Shown here: positions 45,176-53,784 of the stretch, in pieces
How the letters are laid out: the number at the start of each line of letters is the position of its first letter
Position numbering within the stretch: position 1 is the stretch's first letter
NCBI RefSeq assembly: GCF_001434705.1
Contig: NZ_AZDJ01000003.1
Coordinates: 1-64,000 of the forward strand
Direction of reading: 5' to 3'
Length of the DNA stretch: 64,000 bases
From: Lacticaseibacillus nasuensis JCM 17158
GTDB lineage: Bacteria > Bacillota > Bacilli > Lactobacillales > Lactobacillaceae
Made by a program: the position numbers and the translations under genes
The notes under the pieces: generated by a model
The model's input: the letters and a program-made list of their open reading frames with translations, nothing else
Database searches by the model: none
What the model was told of the DNA's origin: nothing

Positions 45176-45257
45176 GCGGCCAACTTGCCGTTAATCACCC
45201 GATCAGCTACCGACAACTCTGCTAGAATAACAGTGAGTACCACGAGGAGGTCGCACC

Positions 45258-46439
45258 ATGCACGGGTGGCGGACAAAATTAACTACACTTCAACGCTGGA
45301 CAGAAGCACATCACAGCTACCAGCAACTTCAGCGCGTGTTTACCCGGCTGTTACCATTGGTCGTGATTGGCAGCTGGTGTGAGGCCATTTTAACCAGTTG
45401 CGTCAGCCGCGACGGGTTCTTCGCCCAAATCTACGATCTGCCCCACCGCCTCCCTGGTTTCCCATACTGGCACCAAGTCTTTAGCTTGCTGAGCACGTTC
45501 ACCTTGGGGCTGGTGGGCATCGCCGCAGCGGGAATCAGTGCCCTTGTCTTCGCCGAATCCGCCGGTCGCCAGCGCCTCGCCGTGGGTACCGCGTTGATTG
45601 CTTACTTGCTCTTGGCCGCCACCACCGATCGCGGCGGCATTGTGACCTTGACGCTACCGGCCTTGAGCAGTGCCTGGTTGCTGGCCGGACTGCTGCTTGG
45701 GGCTGGGTGTGGCTGGCTGGCTCGGCACCGGTTTGCCATGTTGTGGTCGGGCCTGGTGGTGGCGATTGCCGCCGCCGGCCGAGTCGCTTTACAAGCGATT
45801 CCTCATGGTAGCGTCATCGCCGTAGTCACTGGCGCAATTGCCGAACTGGAACGGTTCCTCGGCGGCCTGTGGCTACCCATTATTCAACTGGCCAGTTGGC
45901 TAGGCCTGCCGGTGCGGCAGTTGGCCTTACTCGATCCCCACGGGGCGGCCAACTTGAATTACGCTTTGGCCCACGCCCACCTCACCCAGGTGCCGTATCC
46001 ACTCACCACGGCCACCATTTATCGCCCGTTTGCGACGTTTGGTGGAATGGGGGCAACGCTAGGCTTGCTGATTGCAATGGTCATTTGCCACTACCGGCGC
46101 CGCCTAGCCTGGTCAGCATTAGGTCCCGGGTTGGTTAATCTGAACCTGCCTCTGTGGCTCGGCGTGCCCGTGGTCTTGAACCCACTGCTCCTAATTCCTT
46201 ATTTGTTGGCCCCGGCCGCCTGCTCAGTGATCGCGTGGGGCGCTTTGGCGCTACACCTGATGCCCCCGGCGGTCTACCCACTCCCGGATTCAACCCCTGG
46301 GCCGTTACGGGCATGGCTTGGCACCAATGGCAACTGGGCGGCACTGGCCGTGGCCAGCGTGTGCCTGGTGGTGAGCGTGGCCATTTACCTGCCTTTCGTC
46401 CGGATGGTTCAAGCAGGAGGTGAGCGCCATGTGGCATAA
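45258..46439 (+). CDS. PTS EIIC-like membrane protein, degenerate
   Basis: A 393-residue protein with about ten hydrophobic segments that follows the lactose/cellobiose EIIC fold: FGGMGATLGLLIAM (261-274) and NLNLPLWLGVPVVLNPLLLIPYLLAPA (294-320). In active EIIC proteins the second block reads NINEP; here the Glu expected at 297 is Leu. The N-terminal half is weakly conserved. No EIIB or EIIA domain is attached or adjacent. It overlaps the start of a DUF915 hydrolase gene and is its operon partner. It may be a transporter or scaffold without PTS activity. The start is ATG behind GAGGAGG. Confidence 0.75.
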   Translation: MHGWRTKLTTLQRWTEAHHSYQQLQRVFTRLLPLVVIGSWCEAILTSCVSRDGFFAQIYDLPHRLPGFPYWHQVFSLLSTFTLGLVGIAAAGISALVFAESAGRQRLAVGTALIAYLLLAATTDRGGIVTLTLPALSSAWLLAGLLLGAGCGWLARHRFAMLWSGLVVAIAAAGRVALQAIPHGSVIAVVTGAIAELERFLGGLWLPIIQLASWLGLPVRQLALLDPHGAANLNYALAHAHLTQVPYPLTTATIYRPFATFGGMGATLGLLIAMVICHYRRRLAWSALGPGLVNLNLPLWLGVPVVLNPLLLIPYLLAPAACSVIAWGALALHLMPPAVYPLPDSTPGPLRAWLGTNGNWAALAVASVCLVVSVAIYLPFVRMVQAGGERHVA

Positions 46440-47277
46440 GCCTTGGGTCAAGTGGCTCCTGGTCGTGCTTGCCTGCGGACTCATTGGTGCCGTGGCTTGG
46501 CCGGCTCAGCGCTGGATGAAGTCAACCGTGCATTCGCAACGCGTCGTCCACAATTCCCGTTTGCAACCCATCATTTTCATTCCTGGTTCAAGCGCCACCC
46601 AGGAGCGTTTCAACAGCGTAATTGCGACGCTCAACAAACAAACCACCGGCCACAGCCTCCTCAAGGTCACCGTCCACCCAGACGGTAGCCTAAGTGAATC
46701 CGGAGCAATTGCGCCCCATGACGATGAGCCCTACATCGTGGTCGCCTTTTCGGATAACCGTGACGGCTACACTCACATTAAGCAACAGGCCAAGTGGTTC
46801 AACATCGCGTTCAAACAGTTGGCTGCCACGTACCATTTCAACCAGTTTCGCGGCATTGGTCACAGTAACGGCGGCTTGATTTTCACCTTGTTCCTAGAAA
46901 AATACCTCACCGCCGATGACGCAACCATGACCCGGCTCATGACCATTGGTACCCCGTACAACCTCGAGGAGTCTAACCCCTTGAACCGCACGCAGTTACT
47001 CCACGATTTGGTCAAAGGACGAGCCCAGTTGCCAAAGCAACTCACTGTTTATGCCGTCGCCGGCACCGAAACCTACGCTGGCGACGGGACAGTTCCGTTG
47101 ACCAGCGCCAGCGCAGGGAAGTATATTTTTCAAAACCAAGTACGGCATTACACGCAAATCACCGTGTCCGGCCAAGACGCCGGCCATAGTGATTTGCCTG
47201 AGAATCAACAAATCATCGACTACATCAAGCAAGACATCCTCACCCGGCCAACGCGCCAGAGTTTACGCCACCCGTAA
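46429..47277 (+). CDS. DUF915 alpha/beta hydrolase, membrane-anchored
   Basis: A 282-residue protein with an N-terminal membrane anchor or uncleaved signal (about 9-25) and an extracellular alpha/beta hydrolase of the DUF915 family. The blocks are IIFIPGSSATQERFNSVI, the nucleophile elbow GIGHSNGG, a central Asp in YAGDGTVPL and a His in GQDAGHSDLPEN. DUF915 proteins are common cell-surface hydrolases of lactobacilli with unknown substrates. The start is ATG at 46429, eight bases after AGGAGG; an in-frame GTG at 46420 overlaps that box. It is co-transcribed with the EIIC-like gene. Confidence 0.85.
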   Translation: MWHKPWVKWLLVVLACGLIGAVAWPAQRWMKSTVHSQRVVHNSRLQPIIFIPGSSATQERFNSVIATLNKQTTGHSLLKVTVHPDGSLSESGAIAPHDDEPYIVVAFSDNRDGYTHIKQQAKWFNIAFKQLAATYHFNQFRGIGHSNGGLIFTLFLEKYLTADDATMTRLMTIGTPYNLEESNPLNRTQLLHDLVKGRAQLPKQLTVYAVAGTETYAGDGTVPLTSASAGKYIFQNQVRHYTQITVSGQDAGHSDLPENQQIIDYIKQDILTRPTRQSLRHP

Positions 47278-47284
47278 ACTCTGG
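47256..47284 (+). terminator. hairpin straddling the hydrolase stop codon
   Basis: CCAGAGTTTACG (47256-47267) and CGTAAACTCTGG (47273-47284) pair perfectly over 12 bp, and the stop TAA (47275-47277) lies in the 3' arm. There is no T tract, so it is probably an mRNA 3' end or processing element. Confidence 0.55.
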
Positions 47285-47371
47285 CATAATGAGCTACGGG
47301 AATGGGCGGCGCACGCAACGTTTGTGGCGCCCACATGAATAGATGAAACAGGTCAATGAGGAGAGCACAAT

Positions 47372-47932
47372 ATGGAAGCAATCGAATTACGCGCAGGCAT
47401 GACGTTTGAAAAAGATGGCAAATTAATCAAGGTGTTGGAGTCCAACCATCACAAGCCAGGCAAAGGCAACACGTTGATGCAGCTCAAGTTGTACGACGTG
47501 CGCGCCGGGTCCACGGTGCAAACCACGATGCGCCCTTCCGAAAAGATCACCCCCGCCGTCTTGGAAAAGAAATCCGCTCAATACTTATATGAGCAAGATG
47601 GCACCAGCTTCTTCATGGACACCGATACGTACGAGCAATACGAGCTCCCCGACGAATCCATCGAGCATGAACGCTTGTATCTGCTCGAAAACGCCATGGT
47701 CCAAATCGAATTCTACGGCGACGAGGTAATTGGGATTACCCTGCCATCGACCGTCGACTTGAAGATTACCGAGACCCAACCGACCATCAAGGGCGGTTCC
47801 GTGACCTCTGGCGGCAAACCCGCCACCCTGGAAACCGGCCTAGTGGTGAACGTGCCTGAATTCATCCAAACGGGTGAGGTCATTCAGATTAACACCGCTA
47901 CCGGCACGTATCAAAAACGCGCAGATAAATAA
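47372..47932 (+). CDS. efp: elongation factor P
   Basis: A 186-residue three-domain protein that rescues ribosomes stalled at polyproline. The N-terminal KOW-like domain carries the tip loop HHKPGKGNT with Lys31 at the position that is modified or used unmodified, and the C-terminal OB domains include [14 protein letters not shown] and [28 protein letters not shown]. The start is ATG behind GAGGAG. It is followed by a terminator that runs directly into a parS site. Confidence 0.97.
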   Translation: MEAIELRAGMTFEKDGKLIKVLESNHHKPGKGNTLMQLKLYDVRAGSTVQTTMRPSEKITPAVLEKKSAQYLYEQDGTSFFMDTDTYEQYELPDESIEHERLYLLENAMVQIEFYGDEVIGITLPSTVDLKITETQPTIKGGSVTSGGKPATLETGLVVNVPEFIQTGEVIQINTATGTYQKRADK

Positions 47933-47938
47933 GAATGT

Positions 47939-47964
47939 GGCGATGCCCCTGGCATCGCCTTTTG
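47939..47964 (+). terminator. rho-independent terminator of efp
   Basis: GGCGATGCC (47939-47947) and GGCATCGCC (47951-47959) pair perfectly around CCT, followed by TTTTGTTT. Confidence 0.9.
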
Positions 47965-47978
47965 TTTCACGTGAAACA
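47963..47978. other. parS: parS chromosome-partition site
   Basis: TGTTTCACGTGAAACA is a perfect 16-bp palindrome and an exact match to the ParB/Spo0J binding consensus TGTTNCACGTGAAACA. Such sites cluster near the replication origin. It abuts the efp terminator. Confidence 0.9.
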
Positions 47979-48052
47979 GCAGTTTGGGGAACCTGATTGT
48001 TTTTTCGGTACGCATTGCCGTAAAATAAGGAAAACCGCCACGAGGTGTCACG

Positions 48053-48373
48053 ATGAATGTCTTTGCCGCATTGAAACTGATTCAATTCGATCATTTGCCG
48101 TTAAATCACGCCCAAGTTGTGATGACGGACGCCACCGGCAAACCCGACAGCGAGTTCACCGGGTTGTTGAGTGACTGTCTGAACAAATTGGATATCTTCG
48201 TCGATCTCGCGACCGCGACGACCGTTAGCGATGTGATCGACGATTTGCATCTCCTGACGCCGCTGCCTTACGACGTGCTTGAAGAGTACCAGAAGATTCT
48301 CGAACAACCCATTACTCAGATCAATTTCGCCAGTCACAAACAACTCGTTGAATTCGTTTACCAGCCTTATTGA
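48053..48373 (+). CDS. hypothetical protein, 106 aa
   Basis: A 106-residue acidic soluble protein that I do not recognise. It has a regular mix of short strands and helices (LIQFDHLPLNHAQVVMTD, then DVIDDLHLLTPLPYDVLEEYQKILE) and no signal peptide, membrane segment or cysteine cluster beyond a single Cys. The start is ATG behind GAGGTG. It stands alone between parS and the PH-domain genes and ends in a strong terminator. Base composition is slightly lower in GC than its neighbours. Confidence 0.7.
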   Translation: MNVFAALKLIQFDHLPLNHAQVVMTDATGKPDSEFTGLLSDCLNKLDIFVDLATATTVSDVIDDLHLLTPLPYDVLEEYQKILEQPITQINFASHKQLVEFVYQPY

Positions 48374-48376
48374 TGC

Positions 48377-48402
48377 AGTCGCCGACTTCGGCGACTTTTT
48401 TT
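48377..48402 (+). terminator. rho-independent terminator
   Basis: AGTCGCCGA (48377-48385) and TCGGCGACT (48388-48396) pair perfectly, followed by a run of T. Confidence 0.9.
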
Positions 48403-48459
48403 GTCGCCTATGCTACACTACCCGGTGATGGCTGAATTCGATTTCACGGAGGAGAAAAC

Positions 48460-48924
48460 ATGGGTGAACAGCTTCCAGCAAGCATCAAACAGGTGTGGCG
48501 ATTACACGCTGTCATTTGGGGTGGGGTGTGGCTTGTCATCGCCTTGGGTCTAACCGTCGCACATGGGCTATGGCATTGGCCACTGTGGCTGGCCGGCATC
48601 TTCTTGGCCATTGGGCTTCTGCATCCCCTGCTGCAGTTTAGCTTCATCCCGTACCGCTACGCATTCGGTCGCTATCTGATCACCGAAACGGCGGTGTATT
48701 TGCGAAGCGGCTTCGTGTTTCGCAAGGAAGAGGCCGTACCAATCAGTCGCATCCAAAACGTCACTCTTGAGGCGGGGCCACTCCTCGCTAGCAAGGGACT
48801 ACAGGAAGTCCAAATCGAAACGGCGTCGACGCAACACAGCATCGCCGGCGTAACGACTGCCGTGGCTGGCCAGCTCCGCGATCGGATCATGCAGCTGGCC
48901 CAGGAGGCGCGCGATGACGCCTAA
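48460..48924 (+). CDS. ydbS: YdbS-like bacterial PH domain membrane protein
   Basis: A 154-residue protein with two transmembrane segments (about 14-34 and 38-60) followed by a bacterial PH domain (DUF304): YRYAFGRYLITETAVYLRSGFVFRKEEAVPISRIQNVTLEAGPL. The motif IPxxRIQNV is typical. It overlaps the larger YdbT-like gene by 11 bases; the pair is widespread in Firmicutes and has been linked to resistance to certain antimicrobial peptides in Bacillus. Role here is inferred. The start is ATG behind GGAGGAG. Confidence 0.88.
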   Translation: MGEQLPASIKQVWRLHAVIWGGVWLVIALGLTVAHGLWHWPLWLAGIFLAIGLLHPLLQFSFIPYRYAFGRYLITETAVYLRSGFVFRKEEAVPISRIQNVTLEAGPLLASKGLQEVQIETASTQHSIAGVTTAVAGQLRDRIMQLAQEARDDA

Positions 48925-50398
48925 GCATCTGCCTGTGTTAGCCTTGGTGCTGATGCTCATCGAAGAGGTCAAGAGCTGGGGGTGGGCGCTATTAATCATG
49001 GTCGTGGGCCTATTCAAAGGCGGCGGCCTGCAAGCCTTAGCCGGTGGTTTGGCGATATTGGCCTTGTGCCTCGTGCTGGTAGGCGTACGCTACGGCCGCT
49101 TCACTTACTTGCTCGACGTCGACGCCGTGACTATCAATACCGGCCTGTTTGTCCGTAAAGTACGCCACATCCCTTACGCGAAAATCCAAACCGTCCAACG
49201 TCAGCAGTGGTTCTTTCTGCGCCCTTTTCACTTAGAAAGCGTGACGCTTGAAACCTCGGGCCAAGAAGGCAAAGGCGGTGAAGCCGCCTTGTACGCCGTG
49301 CCGCTGAGCGTGGCCACTGCCATCGAAGCTCGGCGCCACCATCCCAAGCCAACTGAGCCAACGCCAGCAATGGCCTCACAGGCCGCTCCCGCCACCCCCG
49401 CTGGCTCCAGCTACCGCATCGATGCGCATGACCTGAACGTCTTCGCCTTAACCTCGTTAGGCTTCATCCCGATCATCACCGGGATGTTCTGGCTAATCGA
49501 CAAGTTCACCGACTTGGCGCCGGATTCCTGGCAACACACCATCGACAACCAAATGGCTCACCTCGCCGTGGTGCTACTTGCCGCTCTAGTTGTCATCGTC
49601 CTCGTCATTGGCCTGGCTGTTTCGTATTTGAACATCCTGCAGCGCTATTTCCACTTCACCCTCACCCGTACCGGGGAGACCCTCACGGCTACGCGCGGCC
49701 TGTTCAAAACCATCAGTGTCTCCGTGCGCTTGAACCGCATCCAGGCCCTACGCTTCAAGCAAAGCCTGCTTCGCCAGTGGTGCGGCCTCACTACCATCCA
49801 AGCCCTTACCGCCAGCAACGCGGCTGACGACGAAAAGGAAAACGACCTGGTCATGTTGCCGGTGGTGCGCACTGCGGCCAGTCTCGCCACGGCCCGCCGG
49901 TTTGTCGCTTGGCTACCGGCAATTGCCCCCACCTTGACGATGGTGGCACCGACCCACCGGTGGTACTACGTGCGTAATGTGATCATCGGCAACCTCGTTT
50001 GGTTGGTGCCGGGGCTGGTAGCTACAGGGATTTGGTTACCGAGCTGGCTCGGCTGGGCAGGCTTAGGCGCAGTCCTCTGGCTGGTGTTCTTCGGCGCACA
50101 GGCATACAATGCCGCCCGGCAATCCGGTGTGGCGGTGGCTGCCGAGACGATTCTCTGCGTGCAAACCGGCAGCTGGTGGGCCCGCGAGCGCTTCTACGTC
50201 CGGCGAGCCAATATCCAGTCGCTGACAGTGAAAAATAGCGTCTGGCTCGCGCAGCATAATCTTGGCCACCTCGAGGTCAACGTGCGCGCCGGGGACAGCA
50301 ACGAAACACTCACCGTGAACTACCTACCGCTAGCCACGATTACCGAAATTCTCACCTGGTATCAGCCCACTGCGCCATTTTTACTGGCAACAGACTAA
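48914..50398 (+). CDS. ydbT: YdbT-like membrane protein with repeated PH domains
   Basis: A 494-residue membrane protein with about six hydrophobic segments and three PH-like (DUF304) units: YGRFTYLLDVDAVTINTGLFVRKVRHIPYAKIQTVQ (near 55-95), FHFTLTRTGETLTATRGLFKTISVSVRLNRIQALRFKQSL (near 245-285), and a third near 400-450 (SWWARERFYVRRANIQSLTVKNSVW). It is translated from within the end of ydbS and is its membrane partner. An AAA ATPase gene follows nine bases later and may share the transcript. No enzyme motif is visible. Confidence 0.87.
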   Translation: MTPKHLPVLALVLMLIEEVKSWGWALLIMVVGLFKGGGLQALAGGLAILALCLVLVGVRYGRFTYLLDVDAVTINTGLFVRKVRHIPYAKIQTVQRQQWFFLRPFHLESVTLETSGQEGKGGEAALYAVPLSVATAIEARRHHPKPTEPTPAMASQAAPATPAGSSYRIDAHDLNVFALTSLGFIPIITGMFWLIDKFTDLAPDSWQHTIDNQMAHLAVVLLAALVVIVLVIGLAVSYLNILQRYFHFTLTRTGETLTATRGLFKTISVSVRLNRIQALRFKQSLLRQWCGLTTIQALTASNAADDEKENDLVMLPVVRTAASLATARRFVAWLPAIAPTLTMVAPTHRWYYVRNVIIGNLVWLVPGLVATGIWLPSWLGWAGLGAVLWLVFFGAQAYNAARQSGVAVAAETILCVQTGSWWARERFYVRRANIQSLTVKNSVWLAQHNLGHLEVNVRAGDSNETLTVNYLPLATITEILTWYQPTAPFLLATD

Positions 50399-50407
50399 GG
50401 AGTCCCC

Positions 50408-51196
50408 ATGTTACTCACCCGCATTCGCTATCACGCCCCGGCCGCCACTCAGGCCTATCCTTTCAACCTTCCTTGGTTGCAAGGATGGCCCGGCCTAACG
50501 TTCACGACACCAATCACCATTCTGGTTGGCGAAAACGGCAGCGGTAAATCGACCTTGTTAGAAGCCATCGCCACCAACTACGAGGCCATCCTCATGAGTG
50601 GCGCCGCCTTGGTCGATAATAAAGAGTATGATTTAGCGCGCGAACTCGGGGCACACTTCAAGCTCGAATGGACGCACAAGACGCGAGGCGGCTTTTTCTT
50701 CCGCGCCGACGACTTTATTTCCTACTTGCGGGCTACTCGAGAGCGCCAAGCCTTTGCGACTCAGGAGCTTGCCCGCATCGACGCCGTTGACCCAACCAGC
50801 CTCGAACGGCAACCTTACTTAAACACCTTGGCGGAAATCCGCCACATGTACGCCGCCAACCTCGACCACCTTTCGCACGGACAGGCCTTTTTGGGGATGT
50901 TTGAGCGTCGGTTGCGGTCTGGCGGGTTATACCTCCTCGATGAACCAGAGGCACCGTTGACGCCGCAAAATCAGCTGGCCCTGTTGGCGCTGATTCACGA
51001 CGCGGCGGCTACAGGGGCCCAGTTCATCTTGAGCACACACTCCCCGATCCTGATGGCACTGCCCGGAGCAACACTCTATGAACTGGGCGACACGCTTGCC
51101 CCGACCCGCTTCGACGACATTGCCCACGTGCAATTCATGCGAAACTTCCTGGCCGACCCCGACCGCTTTATTCACCACCTATTTCCAGATTCATAA
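50408..51196 (+). CDS. AAA family ATPase (ABC-like)
   Basis: A 262-residue soluble ATPase. Walker A is LVGENGSGKSTLLEAIATNY (about 39-58), a signature-like LSHGQ lies near 157, Walker B is YLLDEPEAPLTPQNQLAL, and the H-loop is ILSTHSPILMALPGA. This is the compact single-domain ATPase family related to ABC/SMC heads (RecF/OLD-like), often found beside transport or stress genes. The start is ATG behind AAGGAG, nine bases after ydbT. The partner is unknown. Confidence 0.85.
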   Translation: MLLTRIRYHAPAATQAYPFNLPWLQGWPGLTFTTPITILVGENGSGKSTLLEAIATNYEAILMSGAALVDNKEYDLARELGAHFKLEWTHKTRGGFFFRADDFISYLRATRERQAFATQELARIDAVDPTSLERQPYLNTLAEIRHMYAANLDHLSHGQAFLGMFERRLRSGGLYLLDEPEAPLTPQNQLALLALIHDAAATGAQFILSTHSPILMALPGATLYELGDTLAPTRFDDIAHVQFMRNFLADPDRFIHHLFPDS

Positions 51197-51211
51197 GAAA
51201 GGACGATCATC

Positions 51212-51733
51212 ATGCGCATCACCCCGACTAAACCAAGTCAATTTATTGCTAGCCAGGCCGTCGTCACGGCGGCCTTCGCCAAGGCCGCCCACCACGACGG
51301 CACGGAAGGCGAGCTCGTGGCAAAATTGCGCGACAGCCCACACTACCGCGCCGACTATGACGCGGTCGTCAGCGACGACGCTGGTCGAATCGTCGGGTGC
51401 GCCTTGTTAAGTCCTGCGCGCGTCGGTACGACCGCCATTTTAGTGCTGGCGCCTGTGGCCATCGCCCCGGCATTCCAAGGTCAAGGGCTGGGTAGCGCCT
51501 TAATCAACTACCTGTGCGTCCAAGCTGGCGAAAATAGTGCCGCCGCGATTAGCGTGCTTGGCGACCCCGCTTATTATTCCCGGTTTGGTTTCAAGCTGGC
51601 CGAACGGTTCGGCATCACCGCCCCGATTCCGCACAGCGCGCCATACTTGCAGATTCGCCCGCTTCGCGCTAACGCCTTGGCCACCATCACCGGGACGATT
51701 CAATACGACCCAGCATTTGGGCTGGGTGAGTAA
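51212..51733 (+). CDS. GNAT family N-acetyltransferase (YhbS-like)
   Basis: A 173-residue GNAT enzyme. The acetyl-CoA loop is APAFQGQGLGSALINYLCVQAG (near 88-109) after the strand ILVLAPVAI, and AISVLGDPAYYSRFGFKLAERFGI is the C-terminal part typical of the YhbS subgroup. The start is ATG with GAAAGGA upstream, 15 bases after the ATPase gene. The following gene starts one base after its stop. The substrate is unknown. Confidence 0.9.
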   Translation: MRITPTKPSQFIASQAVVTAAFAKAAHHDGTEGELVAKLRDSPHYRADYDAVVSDDAGRIVGCALLSPARVGTTAILVLAPVAIAPAFQGQGLGSALINYLCVQAGENSAAAISVLGDPAYYSRFGFKLAERFGITAPIPHSAPYLQIRPLRANALATITGTIQYDPAFGLGE

Positions 51734-51734
51734 G

Positions 51735-52586
51735 ATGGCCAACTCCTGGTTTACCCAATTACCGATTCCCGGCCTGCAAGCGGTCGTCCCGGTTGGCGGT
51801 GGCGATGTCAATCGCGCCTATCGCCTAGACACCACTGCCGGACCGCGTTTTTTGCTGACCCAACCGCACCAGCCGGCGAGTTTTTATGCCGGCGAGGTAG
51901 CCGGGCTCAAGGCCTTGGCCCAAGCTGGTGTCTTGGCCCCGCGAGTGGTCGCCACCGGTGTTAACGCCGGCACCGCCTACTTGGTCTTAACCTACCTCGA
52001 ACGTGGCCGTGGCAGTCAGGCCGACTTGGGGCGACTGGTCGCTAAGTTGCATCAATTCCCCAGTCCCACCGGTCAGTACGGCTTCGACTACCCCTATGTT
52101 GGCACCAGTATCTCCTTCACTAATCACTGGGCGGCTGATTGGGCGACTCTCTTTATCGGGGACCGCTTGGACCCCTTAGCTGCCAAGCTGCGCCGGGATG
52201 GCCGTTGGCAAGCCACAGAAACGGCGCGCTACCAGCAGGCGCGCGCCGTCATTGTTGCTGCGTTAGCCGCCCATCACACGACACCGGTGCTGTTGCATGG
52301 CGACTTGTGGGGTGGCAACTATTTGTTTACGACCAGCGGTGCACCCGCCTTGATCGATCCGGCGGCGTTTTATGGTGACCGCGAGTTTGATTTGGCCATT
52401 ACCACCGTATTTGGCGGCTTTGATGCGGCATTTTATGAGGCGTACCAAAATGCCTACCCGCTGGCGCCGGGCTTTGCCCAGCGCGCGCATTTTTACCGGC
52501 TGTATTACTTGATGGTGCATCTGGACAAGTTCGGTGGTGGCTATGCCGCCAGTGTGGCCGCCGAACTCACTGCGGTGCTGAATTAA
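51735..52586 (+). CDS. fructosamine kinase family protein
   Basis: A 283-residue protein kinase-like phosphotransferase of the fructosamine-3-kinase family, which phosphorylates glycated amines so that they decay. Motifs are VGGGDVNRAYRLDT (about 20-33), LVLTYLERG, the catalytic loop LLHGDLWGGNYLF with the Asp, and LIDPAAFYGDREFDLA with the metal-binding Asp. The start is ATG at 51735, one base after the previous stop. Its 3' end overlaps by four bases the convergent mupG gene. No terminator separates them. Confidence 0.9.
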   Translation: MANSWFTQLPIPGLQAVVPVGGGDVNRAYRLDTTAGPRFLLTQPHQPASFYAGEVAGLKALAQAGVLAPRVVATGVNAGTAYLVLTYLERGRGSQADLGRLVAKLHQFPSPTGQYGFDYPYVGTSISFTNHWAADWATLFIGDRLDPLAAKLRRDGRWQATETARYQQARAVIVAALAAHHTTPVLLHGDLWGGNYLFTTSGAPALIDPAAFYGDREFDLAITTVFGGFDAAFYEAYQNAYPLAPGFAQRAHFYRLYYLMVHLDKFGGGYAASVAAELTAVLN

Positions 52587-53677
52587 TCTGCCAACAAGTC
52601 GAACTGCTGCCACGGTCGTAGCTCGTCCAGTAACGCCAGGTCGCTTTGGGCGATGTGGCCCACGACATTGCGCCGACCGTCATTGGGGACGGGGCGCAAC
52701 ACGATTTGGCATTCCCCCTTATAGCGCGCGTAGTCATTGTTCACCACAACCACGTCGCCGCGCCGCAGCGCAGCGGCCCCGGCGCGGGCGGAAATGCTTT
52801 CGGCGCGATAGGTCACGCGCGGCTGGGTGTCGCGAATCAAATAATCGCTGGCATCGCCGCGGTAGAGATGTGCGGGCAACAAGACAATTTCGCGCTCAAT
52901 GGCGGTGATGTCTGGCGCCAGCTCGACCTGTAGCCCTGGATTAGGGGCCGAGAATGCGGCAGCCGCCGCGCGCAACTCGGCATCGCTGGCATAGGCGTTG
53001 CCGATCAAGATGTCCGAGACGGCATCTGTGAGGCGCAGGTGCATCACTTGACTGGCGATGGGCCGCTCGCGATCGCTTTCCAATGTTGGGAGGCCTTCGT
53101 TCACCGGCCACGGCCCGAAGCTCGCTTCGTGGCTCGTGACGAACGCGGCGCTGGTTAACCCTGCTTCGCGATAGGGCTGGGAATACTCGGTAAACCGGGC
53201 ATCCCCCAACCCGGTGTATTGTTGCGGATAGAAGTTGTGACAGCCAATGAGGTTGGCCCGGTTCGGCGAGTAACTGAGGATGTTGGCCAGGTACTGGCCA
53301 CCGTGGCTCATGTTCAGCTCGATTTTCAAGCCAAAGGGGTTGCGGGTCATCGCCGCCTCCTCGCTACCGGTGAAGCCTTCGTCGAGCCGAATCCCCCAGA
53401 CGCCTAACGCGTCGAACCAGCTGAGATCCTGATAGGTGATGCCAAGGTCAGAGAACAAGGCGGGATTAACGTCAGCAATAACGGCAAAGCCTAATTGGTT
53501 GGCAAAAGCGACCGTGTCGCGAAACGGGGCAACTAAGTCCTCCCCGTCGGCCGAGGTGAGCTGCAGCAGTGAAGTAAACACCCGCCGGTACCCGAGCTCG
53601 TGAGCCAGCTGCAAGTATGCGCGATCCGCGGCGGGGGTGGATTGTTCTGGGTAGAGTGAAATGCCTAAGCGTGCCAT
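52583..53677 (-). CDS. mupG: MupG-like 6-phospho-N-acetylmuramidase (DUF871)
   Basis: A 364-residue cytoplasmic protein of the DUF871/MupG family, which in Staphylococcus hydrolyses MurNAc-6-phosphate-GlcNAc during peptidoglycan recycling. The N-terminal TIM barrel has GISLYPEQSTPAADRAYLQLAHELGYRRVFTSL and WGIRLDEGFTG; the C-terminal domain includes RPIASQVMHLRLTDAVSDILIGNAYAS and RRGDVVVVNNDYARYKGECQIV. The start is ATG behind AAAGGAGG. A PTS IIA gene is divergent from it, consistent with PTS uptake of the disaccharide, but no EIIC/EIIB is adjacent. Confidence 0.9.
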   Translation of the reverse strand: MARLGISLYPEQSTPAADRAYLQLAHELGYRRVFTSLLQLTSADGEDLVAPFRDTVAFANQLGFAVIADVNPALFSDLGITYQDLSWFDALGVWGIRLDEGFTGSEEAAMTRNPFGLKIELNMSHGGQYLANILSYSPNRANLIGCHNFYPQQYTGLGDARFTEYSQPYREAGLTSAAFVTSHEASFGPWPVNEGLPTLESDRERPIASQVMHLRLTDAVSDILIGNAYASDAELRAAAAAFSAPNPGLQVELAPDITAIEREIVLLPAHLYRGDASDYLIRDTQPRVTYRAESISARAGAAALRRGDVVVVNNDYARYKGECQIVLRPVPNDGRRNVVGHIAQSDLALLDELRPWQQFDLLAD

Positions 53678-53784
53678 GATGAATGCCTCCTTTTGCCTTT
53701 AGCATACCGAGACGCGGTTTCTCCTGTCCACGAAAACGGCGGGCATGGTATGATGAGGCTAGACAACGCAAAGGAGAACGAATA

